Source of the DNA: CAWCDJ01 sp963796485
Lineage (GTDB): Bacteria; Acidobacteriota; Terriglobia; Bryobacterales; Bryobacteraceae
Direction of reading: 5' to 3'
Assembly: GCA_963796485.1 (NCBI GenBank)
Contig: CAWCLV010000001.1
Coordinates: 744,001 to 808,000 of the forward strand
DNA length: 64,000 nt
In this document: positions 15,153-22,677 of the stretch, in pieces
Position numbering within the stretch: the first letter of the stretch is position 1
Layout: each line of letters opens with the position of its first letter
Translations under genes and position numbers: made by a program
Notes under the pieces: generated by a model
Told to the model about the DNA's origin: nothing
Databases searched by the model: none
What the model saw: only the letters and a program-made list of their open reading frames with translations

Positions 15153-16700
15153 CTACATAATACCTGAATTTCGCGGGAAAAGAGGCGAATGCGCCATGCT
15201 TTCCGGCCGCGGCGCCAGCTTCCCGTTTCGCAGAAACGGTTCGCCCCGCTCCTCGAAATGGGCGACCATGCGCTGCCGCCACCGGCGCAACTCCGCCTCA
15301 TACCCGGTCAGTGGGGCGAGATCCGTCAGCTCATGCGGGTCCTGCTCCAGATCGAACAACTGCTCCTCGCCGTCGAGGGCATGGAAGATGTATTTCGAGC
15401 GGCCGTCCGTCAGCGCGTTCCAGTGGTTCGCACGGTCGTAGCAGATATCGTGCTCCAGGTCGATGAATTCCCGCCATCCGGCGCCGCCGGACTTCACCAA
15501 CTGGAGCAGGCTGCTCCCGTCGAGGGGACGGGACGGCGTGACGCCGGCGGCATCCAGGAACGTCGGGAAAATATCGCGCAGTTCCACCGGTTGAGACATC
15601 ACTCGTCCGCGCTCCGCGGCCAGCATTCCTGACGGCCAGCGCATCAGCATCGGGATGTGGGCGGAGGGCTCGTAAGCATACGATTTGCGCCACAGGTTCT
15701 GGTCCCCCGTCATATCGCCGTGGTCGGAGGTGAAAACGATGAGCGTTTCCTCGGTCCACCCGCGGCGGTCGAGCGCTTCGAGGATGCGGCCGATCTGAGC
15801 GTCCGCCTGAGTGATGCAGCCGTAATAGCCCTGCCGCGACCGCCGGATCGTTGCCGCCGGAAGTTTCCCGCGCCAGATGTCACTGCGATCGCTGTTCCGG
15901 CTTTCGTAGCGCGCCGCCCACTTCCCTGCATGCGCGGGCGGCAGATCGGCGTTCTCATACATCTCCATGTAGCGTCCCGGCGGATCATACGGGCTGTGGG
16001 GCCGGATAAAGGAAATCTTCAGAAAAAACGGCCGGCGGCCATTGTAGGTGTTCAGGAAACGAACCGCGGTGTCGCCGGTCCAGGTAGTGGGGTGCAGCCT
16101 CTCGGGAAGGGCGAAAGGCCGCGCGGCATAGTCATTCCACCAGAGCCCGGTTGCATGCGGATCGAGGGTGGGCGCTTCCGACCAGAACCAGGCTTCGTAA
16201 TCGGTCCGCTCCACCGGCCCGCGGCGCTCGGCCTCCGCCAGTGCGGCCGGTCCGTTTCCGCACGGGCAGTGCTCGTCGAGAATCATCCGCTCGTACCCGT
16301 GCCCGTTGCGCATCGGAGAGTAGTGCTGTTTGCCGATGGTGGCGGCGTAATAGCCCGCATCGCGCATGGCGCGCGGCTTCTCCAGCGGATACCGCTCGGC
16401 GATGTTCGAATACCCCAGCATCCCGTGGTGCCATGGCGAGAGCCCGGTCAGCAGCGCGGTGCGCGCCGGAGTGCACGTGGGAGTGGACGAATACGCCCTG
16501 CTGAAACGCACACCCTCGCGCGCGAGCCGGTCGAGATTGGGTGTCCGGATCACGTGGTTCCCGGCGGCGCCGAGGCAGTCTCCGCGCTGCTGGTCCGTCA
16601 TCAGGAACAGGACGTTCGGCCGGGACTGTCGCGATTGTGCGTTAACTCCGCGCGCAGCCGCGGCCGCGCCGGCTATCTCGAAGAAACTTCGGCGGGTCAT
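15153..16700 (-). CDS. Sulfatase, exported by Tat-type signal
   Basis: A 515-residue alkaline-phosphatase-superfamily sulfatase that hydrolyses sulfate esters outside the cytoplasm. The N-terminus (MTRRSFFEIAGAAAAARG) has a twin-arginine-like signal. The metal-binding start is NVLFLMTDQQRGD. The active-site motif is CTPARTALLTG, whose cysteine must be converted to formylglycine by a maturase not seen here. The downstream metal segment VFTSDHGDMTGD is present, and YAATIGKQHYSP carries a further active-site lysine. Its length is normal. The subtype resembles choline/heparan-type sulfatases, but the substrate is not readable. It reads toward the SPFH gene 24 bases away; the link may be only positional. 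Confidence 0.9.
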   Translation of the reverse strand: MTRRSFFEIAGAAAAARGVNAQSRQSRPNVLFLMTDQQRGDCLGAAGNHVIRTPNLDRLAREGVRFSRAYSSTPTCTPARTALLTGLSPWHHGMLGYSNIAERYPLEKPRAMRDAGYYAATIGKQHYSPMRNGHGYERMILDEHCPCGNGPAALAEAERRGPVERTDYEAWFWSEAPTLDPHATGLWWNDYAARPFALPERLHPTTWTGDTAVRFLNTYNGRRPFFLKISFIRPHSPYDPPGRYMEMYENADLPPAHAGKWAARYESRNSDRSDIWRGKLPAATIRRSRQGYYGCITQADAQIGRILEALDRRGWTEETLIVFTSDHGDMTGDQNLWRKSYAYEPSAHIPMLMRWPSGMLAAERGRVMSQPVELRDIFPTFLDAAGVTPSRPLDGSSLLQLVKSGGAGWREFIDLEHDICYDRANHWNALTDGRSKYIFHALDGEEQLFDLEQDPHELTDLAPLTGYEAELRRWRQRMVAHFEERGEPFLRNGKLAPRPESMAHSPLFPRNSGIM

Positions 16701-16810
16701 CTCATGAATGTACTACCAGCGACCTTTCGGGTTCCAGCATGCAGTAGCACACAAAAAAAATCTAACTCCGGCGGCTTGCCGACGATCAGCAATTCACAGG
16801 GGTCAATTAC

Positions 16811-16866
16811 CGGACTGGTTCAGTCCGTGAGGGTCTAACGTGGCCCGGGATTCAGGTTGTACCTGA
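16811..16866. promoter_or_regulatory. Two small hairpins in the leader of the OmpA-like gene
   Basis: CGGACTG and CAGTCCG pair perfectly around GTT at 16811-16827, and TCAGGT and ACCTGA pair around TGT at 16852-16866. Both lie in the 84 bases before the OmpA-like start codon, ahead of its AAGGAG. They could stabilise the mRNA of an abundant envelope protein or be regulator sites. Confidence 0.35.
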
Positions 16867-16894
16867 TGTTGTCCCACAAGGAGAAGATCTCGCT

Positions 16895-18610
16895 ATGAAG
16901 AAGTGTTTCACGCTTATCGGCGCCGCCTTGCTCTCCGTTTCGCTGGCGGCCGCACAGCAAGTCCCTAGGTTCCAGACATATTTCGGTTACGATTACGCGC
17001 GTACCTATCCAAGTCAAGAACTTCCGAATTTTCGAGCGAGCGGCGGCAATATGCAGCTCGTCTACAATTTCAATAAATGGGTCAGCGGCGTCGCTGACCT
17101 CGGCGTACTGCACAACGGTTCCTTTGGCGGTTTCGCGATTGATAACAATACGTGGAACTACGTCTTCGGACCTCGCGTCAGCATTCGCCACTGGTCGCGC
17201 TTCACGCCGTTCGTCCAGGCGCTGTTTGGCGGCGCCTATTATTCGGCTAGCGGTCCCGTTTCCGGCTTCACTCCAGCAGCGATCCCGGGCGTGACGTTTC
17301 CTACCAGCTCCTCGATTCTGGCGCTGCCGCCCGGAACTCCCATTCAGGGCCGGATCACTTCGCATCAGAACGGCTTCGCGATGCTCGCCGGCGGCGGCAT
17401 CGATATCAAGCTCACCAAGCACATCAGCTTCCGGCCCGCGGAGGTCGATTATTATGAAACCCGGGTCCAGGATCTGGGCAACACAGCCGACCGCATGCAG
17501 AACACCTTCCGGTACACCGGCGGTATCTCGTTCCTGTTCGGCGGCGAGAAGCACGTGGCTCCGCCGCCTCCTCCGGCCGCCAGGCAGATTCCGAAACAGA
17601 CGATGTCGCTGCAGCTGACGCCGAGCTCCACCCAGGTTTGCCCCGGCGATACCGTCACCGTGACTCCGACCGTTGCCGGCGCCAGCCCGGCCGCCCTGCA
17701 CTATGAATGGTTCGTGAACGGCCAGCCGACCAGCCAGGGCCAGAGCTTCTCGTTCGGTACGGAAGGCCGCCAGCCCGGCACCTATAGGATCAGCATCTCG
17801 GCCAACGGCCCGAACTTCAACCCCGCGCAGGCGGACACCAACATTACGGTTCTGCCGTACACGCCTCCGACCGGCAACGTCACCGCCTCGCCGGCGCAGA
17901 TCGAATACGGCCAGACCGCCACGCTGGCGTCGAACTTCCAGGGCCAGTGCGGCAAATGCGCCATCCAGACCCCGACTTACACCGCTTCGGAAGGCGCGGT
18001 CAACGGCAACCAGTTCGAATCCACCGGTATCCAGTTCAACCCGAACAGCAATACCGAGCAGCACAAGACCGTCACGGTTACGGCGACCGCTTCCGATTGC
18101 ACCAGCAACGGCACCGCGACCACGACTATCGACGTGATCAAGCCGGCGACCATCGCTCCGGTCCGCCTGCCTGACGTTCTCTTCAACCGCAACTCCGCTC
18201 GCGTCAACAACTGCGGCAAGCGCGTTCTGCTCGAACAGTTGCGTGCTTACGTGGAGAAGGACCCGAACGGTAAAATCGTGATGGTGGGCAACGAAGCTCC
18301 CGACGAGACCGTGGCCAACCTCGATATGAAGCGCGTCGCGAATGCGGCCGCCGTGATCACCGCCGGAACTGGCGTTTGCATGGCCGTTCCGCAGTCGCAG
18401 GTGCTCGTGCAAGGCGATGCCACCAGCGAAAACGGCGTGAGCTTCGAGCCCGGCTTCTGCAGTTCTTCGGTAACCGGTGGAGGCAGCAACGAAGAGCTCC
18501 GCCGTGTCGCGGTGTGGTTCATTCCGAGCGGCGGGCAGATGCCCGGCATGGTCAACAACCTCCAGAGCGCTCAGTCGCTGAACATCAGCGGACTGGGTTG
18601 CCCGCGGTAG
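16895..18610 (+). CDS. Outer-membrane beta-barrel protein with Ig-like and OmpA-like domains
   Basis: A 571-residue exported protein. A signal peptide ends at AAAQQ. Residues 20-210 form an eight-strand-type barrel (TYFGYDYAR, NMQLVYNFNKWVSG, GGISFLFGG). A Pro-rich linker follows, then two Ig/PKD-like repeats (about 230-430) and a C-terminal OmpA-like domain (PDVLFNRNSARVNN, VANLDMKRVANAAAVI) that would anchor to peptidoglycan. The AAGGAG lies eleven bases before the ATG. The layout suggests a structural protein tying outer membrane to cell wall. The long antisense frame here is an artefact of codon bias. A stem-loop terminator follows. Confidence 0.8.
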   Translation: MKKCFTLIGAALLSVSLAAAQQVPRFQTYFGYDYARTYPSQELPNFRASGGNMQLVYNFNKWVSGVADLGVLHNGSFGGFAIDNNTWNYVFGPRVSIRHWSRFTPFVQALFGGAYYSASGPVSGFTPAAIPGVTFPTSSSILALPPGTPIQGRITSHQNGFAMLAGGGIDIKLTKHISFRPAEVDYYETRVQDLGNTADRMQNTFRYTGGISFLFGGEKHVAPPPPPAARQIPKQTMSLQLTPSSTQVCPGDTVTVTPTVAGASPAALHYEWFVNGQPTSQGQSFSFGTEGRQPGTYRISISANGPNFNPAQADTNITVLPYTPPTGNVTASPAQIEYGQTATLASNFQGQCGKCAIQTPTYTASEGAVNGNQFESTGIQFNPNSNTEQHKTVTVTATASDCTSNGTATTTIDVIKPATIAPVRLPDVLFNRNSARVNNCGKRVLLEQLRAYVEKDPNGKIVMVGNEAPDETVANLDMKRVANAAAVITAGTGVCMAVPQSQVLVQGDATSENGVSFEPGFCSSSVTGGGSNEELRRVAVWFIPSGGQMPGMVNNLQSAQSLNISGLGCPR

Positions 18611-18628
18611 TCCTCTCACTTCCGGACG

Positions 18629-18668
18629 GGCCGGCGGAGTATCGCCGGCTCCGCCCGCTTTTCGGCGG
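18629..18668. terminator. Hairpin terminator between convergent genes
   Basis: GCCGGCG (18630-18636) pairs with CGCCGGC (18643-18649) around GAGTAT. CCGCC (18651-18655) can pair with GGCGG (18664-18668) around a loop containing TTTT. The pair sits between the stop codons of the OmpA-like gene and truA, so it could end transcription from both sides. Confidence 0.55.
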
Positions 18669-18676
18669 GGAGAGCT

Positions 18677-19399
18677 TCAATACTCCACGCTAACCAGAAA
18701 CAAACCCTTGGCGGGCGCTGTCGGGCCGCTTTTCTCCGGCAGCGCCTCCAGGCTTTCAATGTTCCCCCTGCCCGCCTCGATCAGCGTTCCCACCATATTC
18801 CTGACCATGTGCTTCAGGAACCCGCTGCCCCGCACACGATAGATCAGGCGTTCTTCCCTGCGCTCCAGCACTGAGGAGAACACGGTCCGAACCCTGGACT
18901 TCCCCTCGGCGTCGCGACCGTCGGACGCCGCGAATGCGGTGAAGTCGTGCTCTCCCGCGAACACCGAGGCCAGCCGCGCCATGCGGTTTTCATCCAGCGG
19001 ATAGGGGTAGTGGTGGACGTAAGGCCACTCAAAAGGGCTACAGACTTCGCTCCGTACAATGCGGTATTCGTAAATCTTAGCTTTGGCGTCGAAGCGCGGA
19101 TGAAAGTCGGGATGGACTTCTTCGCCCGACCTCACGCGAATGGCGGGCGGCAGCAGGCGATTGATGGCCCGGCGCAGGTTCGGGAGCGGTATGGGATTGG
19201 AAATCGTGAATGCCGCTACCTGGGCCAGCGCATGAACTCCGGCATCGGTGCGCCCCGACGCCGCCACATGGACCGGGCTTCCCTCCAGCCCGGAGACAAT
19301 CTCTTCAAGAATCCCTTGGACCGTGGGCAGGCCGGGTTGCACCTGCCAGCCATGGAATCCGGTGCCGTCATAGGCCACCTCGAATCGAATACGGCGCAT
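18677..19399 (-). CDS. truA: tRNA pseudouridine(38-40) synthase TruA
   Basis: A 240-residue enzyme that isomerises uridines 38-40 in the tRNA anticodon arm. The family start FEVAYDGTGFHGWQVQP is present. The catalytic aspartate lies in ASGRTDAGVHALAQ, near residue 52. Further conserved segments are DFHPRFDAKAKIYEYRI and GSGFLKHMVRNMVGTL. Its length is normal. The ATG overlaps the last base of pyrE upstream, so the two are co-translated. Confidence 0.95.
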   Translation of the reverse strand: MRRIRFEVAYDGTGFHGWQVQPGLPTVQGILEEIVSGLEGSPVHVAASGRTDAGVHALAQVAAFTISNPIPLPNLRRAINRLLPPAIRVRSGEEVHPDFHPRFDAKAKIYEYRIVRSEVCSPFEWPYVHHYPYPLDENRMARLASVFAGEHDFTAFAASDGRDAEGKSRVRTVFSSVLERREERLIYRVRGSGFLKHMVRNMVGTLIEAGRGNIESLEALPEKSGPTAPAKGLFLVSVEY

Positions 19400-19995
19400 C
19401 AGACGGGGCGCGAGCCGGGCTTAACCACGGGAATTCCGCGAGCGCACAGGGGGCATTGTTCCGGATAATGGGCCGCGACCTGCAACGTGGCGAGCGCCAT
19501 CCGCGGCACGCCGACGTCCGCCCTGCCGCCGCTCCGGTCGATAACGGACCCTGCTGCCAGGACGTCCGTGCCGGACGCCCTGAGGACGTCGATTACGTCT
19601 TTCGTGCTGCCCCCGGTGGTGATTACATCTTCCACCACGACGGCCGCCTCTCCCGCGCCGGTCGTGAAACCGCGGCGAAGGCCCATTTGTTTAGTGGCCG
19701 GGTCGCGCTCCGTGAACAGGAATCGCGTTCCGAGGGCGCGCGCCACTTCGTGGCCGATAATGACGCCCCCGAGGGCCGGGGACACCACGACTTCGATTTT
19801 TCGGGAGCCGGCCATCCGTTGAAATTCACTCGCCAGCAGGCGTCCCAGATGCTCGGCGGCCCGGGGGTGCTGCAGGACAAGCGCGCATTGCAGGTACTCT
19901 CCGCTGTGCAGCCCGCTGGTCAGGCGGAAATGGCCTTTGAGGTATGCGCCCGTGGATTCGAACAACTCGAGAATAGATGCGGCTTGCGGCGTCAC
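19399..19995 (-). CDS. pyrE: Orotate phosphoribosyltransferase
   Basis: A 198-residue cytoplasmic enzyme joining orotate and PRPP to make orotidine monophosphate in pyrimidine synthesis. The PRPP loop is VVVEDVITTGGSTKDVID (about residues 118-135). Upstream are the FTERD and GGVIIGHEVARAL segments and the N-terminal GAYLKGHFRLTSG. The last 20 residues (CPLCARGIPVVKPGSRP) add a small Cys-x-x-Cys tail seen in many bacterial PyrE proteins. It is the promoter-proximal gene of the pyrE-truA pair and is divergent from the TolC-like gene, 51 bases away. Confidence 0.93.
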   Translation of the reverse strand: MTPQAASILELFESTGAYLKGHFRLTSGLHSGEYLQCALVLQHPRAAEHLGRLLASEFQRMAGSRKIEVVVSPALGGVIIGHEVARALGTRFLFTERDPATKQMGLRRGFTTGAGEAAVVVEDVITTGGSTKDVIDVLRASGTDVLAAGSVIDRSGGRADVGVPRMALATLQVAAHYPEQCPLCARGIPVVKPGSRPV

Positions 19996-20046
19996 AAACG
20001 CCTACTATACCATTGAACTTAAATAGAGCTTCCGAGGAAGGTCTCG

Positions 20047-22020
20047 ATGCACCGCGTAAAACAGTATCTCGCCGTTTTGTGTACGCTTCTCGTGGCAGTG
20101 CCTACTGCCGGGTTCGCTGCCGATAAGCCCTCCGGCTCACCCGGCGCTCCGGCCCCGCAAAGCACAGCCCCCGTCGTAAGCGGCCCCCAGGGTCCGCTCG
20201 GCGGCTTCACGGCCCCCTATCAGGCCCCCTCCGTTCCACCGCCGGTTACCGGCAACTCCAACCGGCTCGAGTCACTTTTGCGCGGCGGGAATCTTTACCT
20301 ATCGCTTCAGGATACGATCGCGCTGGCGCTGGAGAACAACCTGGACATCGCCATTCAGCGCTACGGGCCGCGTATCGCCGACGCCCTGGTCTTACAAGCC
20401 GAGGCCGGGAGCTTTGCGCGCGGCGTCTCCACTTCCGTAACCGCGGGGCCGAGCAGCGCCTCGGTCACCAGTTCCGGAACCACCCCCGGCGGCAGCCAGA
20501 GCGCCGCTTCGCAAGCCAGCAGCGGGACCTCGTCCGCGGTGGGAGGCAGCGTGCTCCAATCTTCCGGCCCGGCTGTCCCGAGTCTCGACCCGGCTCTGAC
20601 CGGGGCCCTGAGCTGGGGGCATGCTACTTCGCCCCAAAGCAGCGCGTTCATCACGGGAACCAATTTCCTCGTTACGAACAGCCAGATTGCGAACTTCGGG
20701 GTTCAGAAGGGGTTCCTAACCGGCACCGTCGTGGGGCTGGGCTTGAACAACAACGGATCGACCAGCAACAACTTCCGAAACGACTTCAATCCTTCGACCA
20801 GTTCGTCCCTCGGGCTCTCCCTCACCCAGCACCTGCTCCAAGGGTTTGGCTGGGCGGTCAACTCGCGCCAGATCCACATCGCGAAGAACAACCGCGAAGT
20901 TTCGGACCTGACCTTTAAGCTGCAGGTGCAGACCACGGTGGCCGCCGTCATGAGTCTGTACTGGAATCTGGTTGCGTTCAACGACCAGGTGCGCGTGGCC
21001 AAAGAGGCGGTTGCCGCCGCCACCCGGCTGTGGGAGGACAACAAGCGCCAGGTGGAAGTCGGCACCCTCGCGCCCATCGAAGTGACCCGCGCGGAAGCCC
21101 AGATTGCCGCCGGCGAGCAGCAACTCACGGTCGCGCAGACGCGCGTATTGCAGCAGGAGACGATCATCAAGACGGCCCTGAGCCGGACGGGTGTGGCCAG
21201 TCCCTCGATCGCCGACGCCCATATTATTCCGACCGACCAGATCCGCATACCGGATGCGGAGCCGGTGACCCCGATACAGGACCTGATGGCCATGGCCATT
21301 TCGTCCCGGCCGGAACTGGCGCAGAGCCGGATCCAGCTCAGCAACCAGCAGCTGACGATCCGGGGCTCGAAAAACGGGCTGCTGCCCACGCTGGATGTCG
21401 TTGCGAATCTTTCCAACAACGCGCTGGTCGGGCAGCCGAACAGCCTAACGGCCCCTCCCGGAACGGTGCACAGCAATAACCCGTTCTTCATCGGCGGGTA
21501 CTCAACCGTCCTATCGCAGCTGTTCGCCCGCAATTTTCCCAACTACTCCTTCGGCGTTAACCTCAATATCCCGATCCGCAACCGCGCGGCACAGGCTCAA
21601 GTGATCAATGACGAACTGACCTACCGCCAGCAGCAGCTCGGCTTGCAGCGCCTCGAGAACCAGGTGAGGGTGGACGTTCAAAACGCCGTCATCTCGTTGA
21701 CCCAGGCGCGCGCCCAGTACCAGGCGGCCGCGAAGCAGACGGCGCTTCAGGCGGAGACGCTGGATGCCGAGCAGAAGAAGCTCGCGTTAGGAGCTTCGAC
21801 CATTTACAACGTGATCCAGGATCAACAGGCGCTCACCGCGGCGGAGTCGAACGAGGTCACGGCGAAAGCCACTTACGTCAACGCTCAGGTGGAGTTGCAG
21901 CGCTCGACCGGGCAGATCCTGAACGACAACAACATCTCCCTCGACGAAGCCTACCGGGGCCTGGTTTCGCGGCCGCCGAGCGCCATTCCGGTGGACGTGC
22001 AGCCTCCCGCCAACCGCTAG
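20047..22020 (+). CDS. TolC-family outer-membrane efflux protein
   Basis: A 657-residue exported protein. A signal peptide ends near AGFAADKP. A low-complexity Ser/Gly/Pro-rich region fills much of residues 25-180. From about residue 90 there are the paired alpha-helical and barrel repeats of outer-membrane efflux channels (LSLQDTIALALENNLDIAI, QVEVGTLAPIEVTRAEAQI, LGASTIYNVIQDQQALTAA). It would form the outer-membrane exit duct of an RND, MFS or ABC efflux system. No inner-membrane partner is adjacent. It is longer than E. coli TolC because of the Ser/Gly-rich insertion. GAGGAAGG precedes the ATG. Confidence 0.85.
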   Translation: MHRVKQYLAVLCTLLVAVPTAGFAADKPSGSPGAPAPQSTAPVVSGPQGPLGGFTAPYQAPSVPPPVTGNSNRLESLLRGGNLYLSLQDTIALALENNLDIAIQRYGPRIADALVLQAEAGSFARGVSTSVTAGPSSASVTSSGTTPGGSQSAASQASSGTSSAVGGSVLQSSGPAVPSLDPALTGALSWGHATSPQSSAFITGTNFLVTNSQIANFGVQKGFLTGTVVGLGLNNNGSTSNNFRNDFNPSTSSSLGLSLTQHLLQGFGWAVNSRQIHIAKNNREVSDLTFKLQVQTTVAAVMSLYWNLVAFNDQVRVAKEAVAAATRLWEDNKRQVEVGTLAPIEVTRAEAQIAAGEQQLTVAQTRVLQQETIIKTALSRTGVASPSIADAHIIPTDQIRIPDAEPVTPIQDLMAMAISSRPELAQSRIQLSNQQLTIRGSKNGLLPTLDVVANLSNNALVGQPNSLTAPPGTVHSNNPFFIGGYSTVLSQLFARNFPNYSFGVNLNIPIRNRAAQAQVINDELTYRQQQLGLQRLENQVRVDVQNAVISLTQARAQYQAAAKQTALQAETLDAEQKKLALGASTIYNVIQDQQALTAAESNEVTAKATYVNAQVELQRSTGQILNDNNISLDEAYRGLVSRPPSAIPVDVQPPANR

Positions 22021-22049
22021 CAACTTTTACGCTGTGCCGGCGGGAGCCG

Positions 22050-22065
22050 TGTCCGAATCTGGACA
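22050..22065. promoter_or_regulatory. Inverted repeat TGTCC-N6-GGACA
   Basis: A dyad with five-base arms and matching central AT, in the 352-base gap after the TolC-like gene. TTGACA follows at 22071-22076 and could be a -35 box, but there is no good -10 box behind it. The spacing fits a dimeric helix-turn-helix regulator. The rest of the gap up to 22314 shows nothing I can name. Confidence 0.3.
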
Positions 22066-22314
22066 GAGAATTGACACGCTCCCGCCAATTTTGCACACGC
22101 ATGGTCGTTTTTAGGCTCTCATCTCGCTGATTTCGGGGACGTTTTCGATTGGTCAGGGGATTGCTCTATTAGTGGCGTGACTACGCAATCACAGACCCAC
22201 GGAGAGACGATTGACCCTCGCTTATGTCTCCCGCCTAATCAGTCACCTCGCATAAAAGCCTCCTAGAAGTCCATCGAAACCCTTCACAACCGTCTCTCCA
22301 TGGGCTGTAGCAGC

Positions 22315-22353
22315 CGATGGGCAACCCGCGTTTTTCGCACGGGGTGCCCATCG
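22315..22353 (+). promoter_or_regulatory. Long hairpin in the leader of the zinc-ribbon gene and pgm
   Basis: The left arm at 22315-22328 (CGATGGGCA then CCCG) pairs with the right arm at 22340-22353 (CGGG then TGCCCATCG), giving 13 base pairs with one mismatch and an 11-base loop with a T run. It ends 19 bases before the ATG at 22373, where no normal ribosome binding site is evident. It may control translation or termination ahead of the operon. Confidence 0.45.
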
Positions 22354-22372
22354 ATTCGCTTACCATAAAGGT

Positions 22373-22675
22373 ATGGCTCAAGGTATGTTCGAGGTCGCGT
22401 GTCCCTGCTGTCAGGCGACTCTCAAAATCGATCCCGAAACCCGCGCGGTCATCGCCCACACCGTTCCCGTGAAGCCGCCCATTATCGAGGATCTTGCCTC
22501 CGAAGTCGCCAAGCTGAAAGGCGAGGGCGCCCGCCGCGAAGAACTCTTCCGCAAACAATTCGAAGCGGAAAAGTCGCACGGACGTGTACTCGAGAAGAAG
22601 TTCGACGAGTTGTTCAAGCGGGCCAAAGAGAATCCCGACCTGACGCCGCCCAAGCGCGACATCGATCTCGACTAA
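22373..22675 (+). CDS. Small zinc-knuckle and coiled-coil protein
   Basis: A 100-residue protein. Residues 9-13 hold a CPCC zinc-knuckle-like motif within FEVACPCCQATLKID. After PVKPPIIEDLASEV the chain is a charged coiled coil (roughly residues 45-90) with an acidic end (DIDLD). I know no function for it. It precedes pgm by two bases and is surely co-transcribed with it. The ATG at 22385 is an alternative start. The gene stands directly behind the leader hairpin. Confidence 0.7.
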   Translation: MAQGMFEVACPCCQATLKIDPETRAVIAHTVPVKPPIIEDLASEVAKLKGEGARREELFRKQFEAEKSHGRVLEKKFDELFKRAKENPDLTPPKRDIDLD

Positions 22676-22677
22676 GT

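Noticed and set aside
16835..18619. A 594-codon minus-strand frame
   Set aside because: It is the exact antisense of the OmpA-like gene, which has a signal peptide, domains and a ribosome binding site; the open antisense frame comes from high GC.
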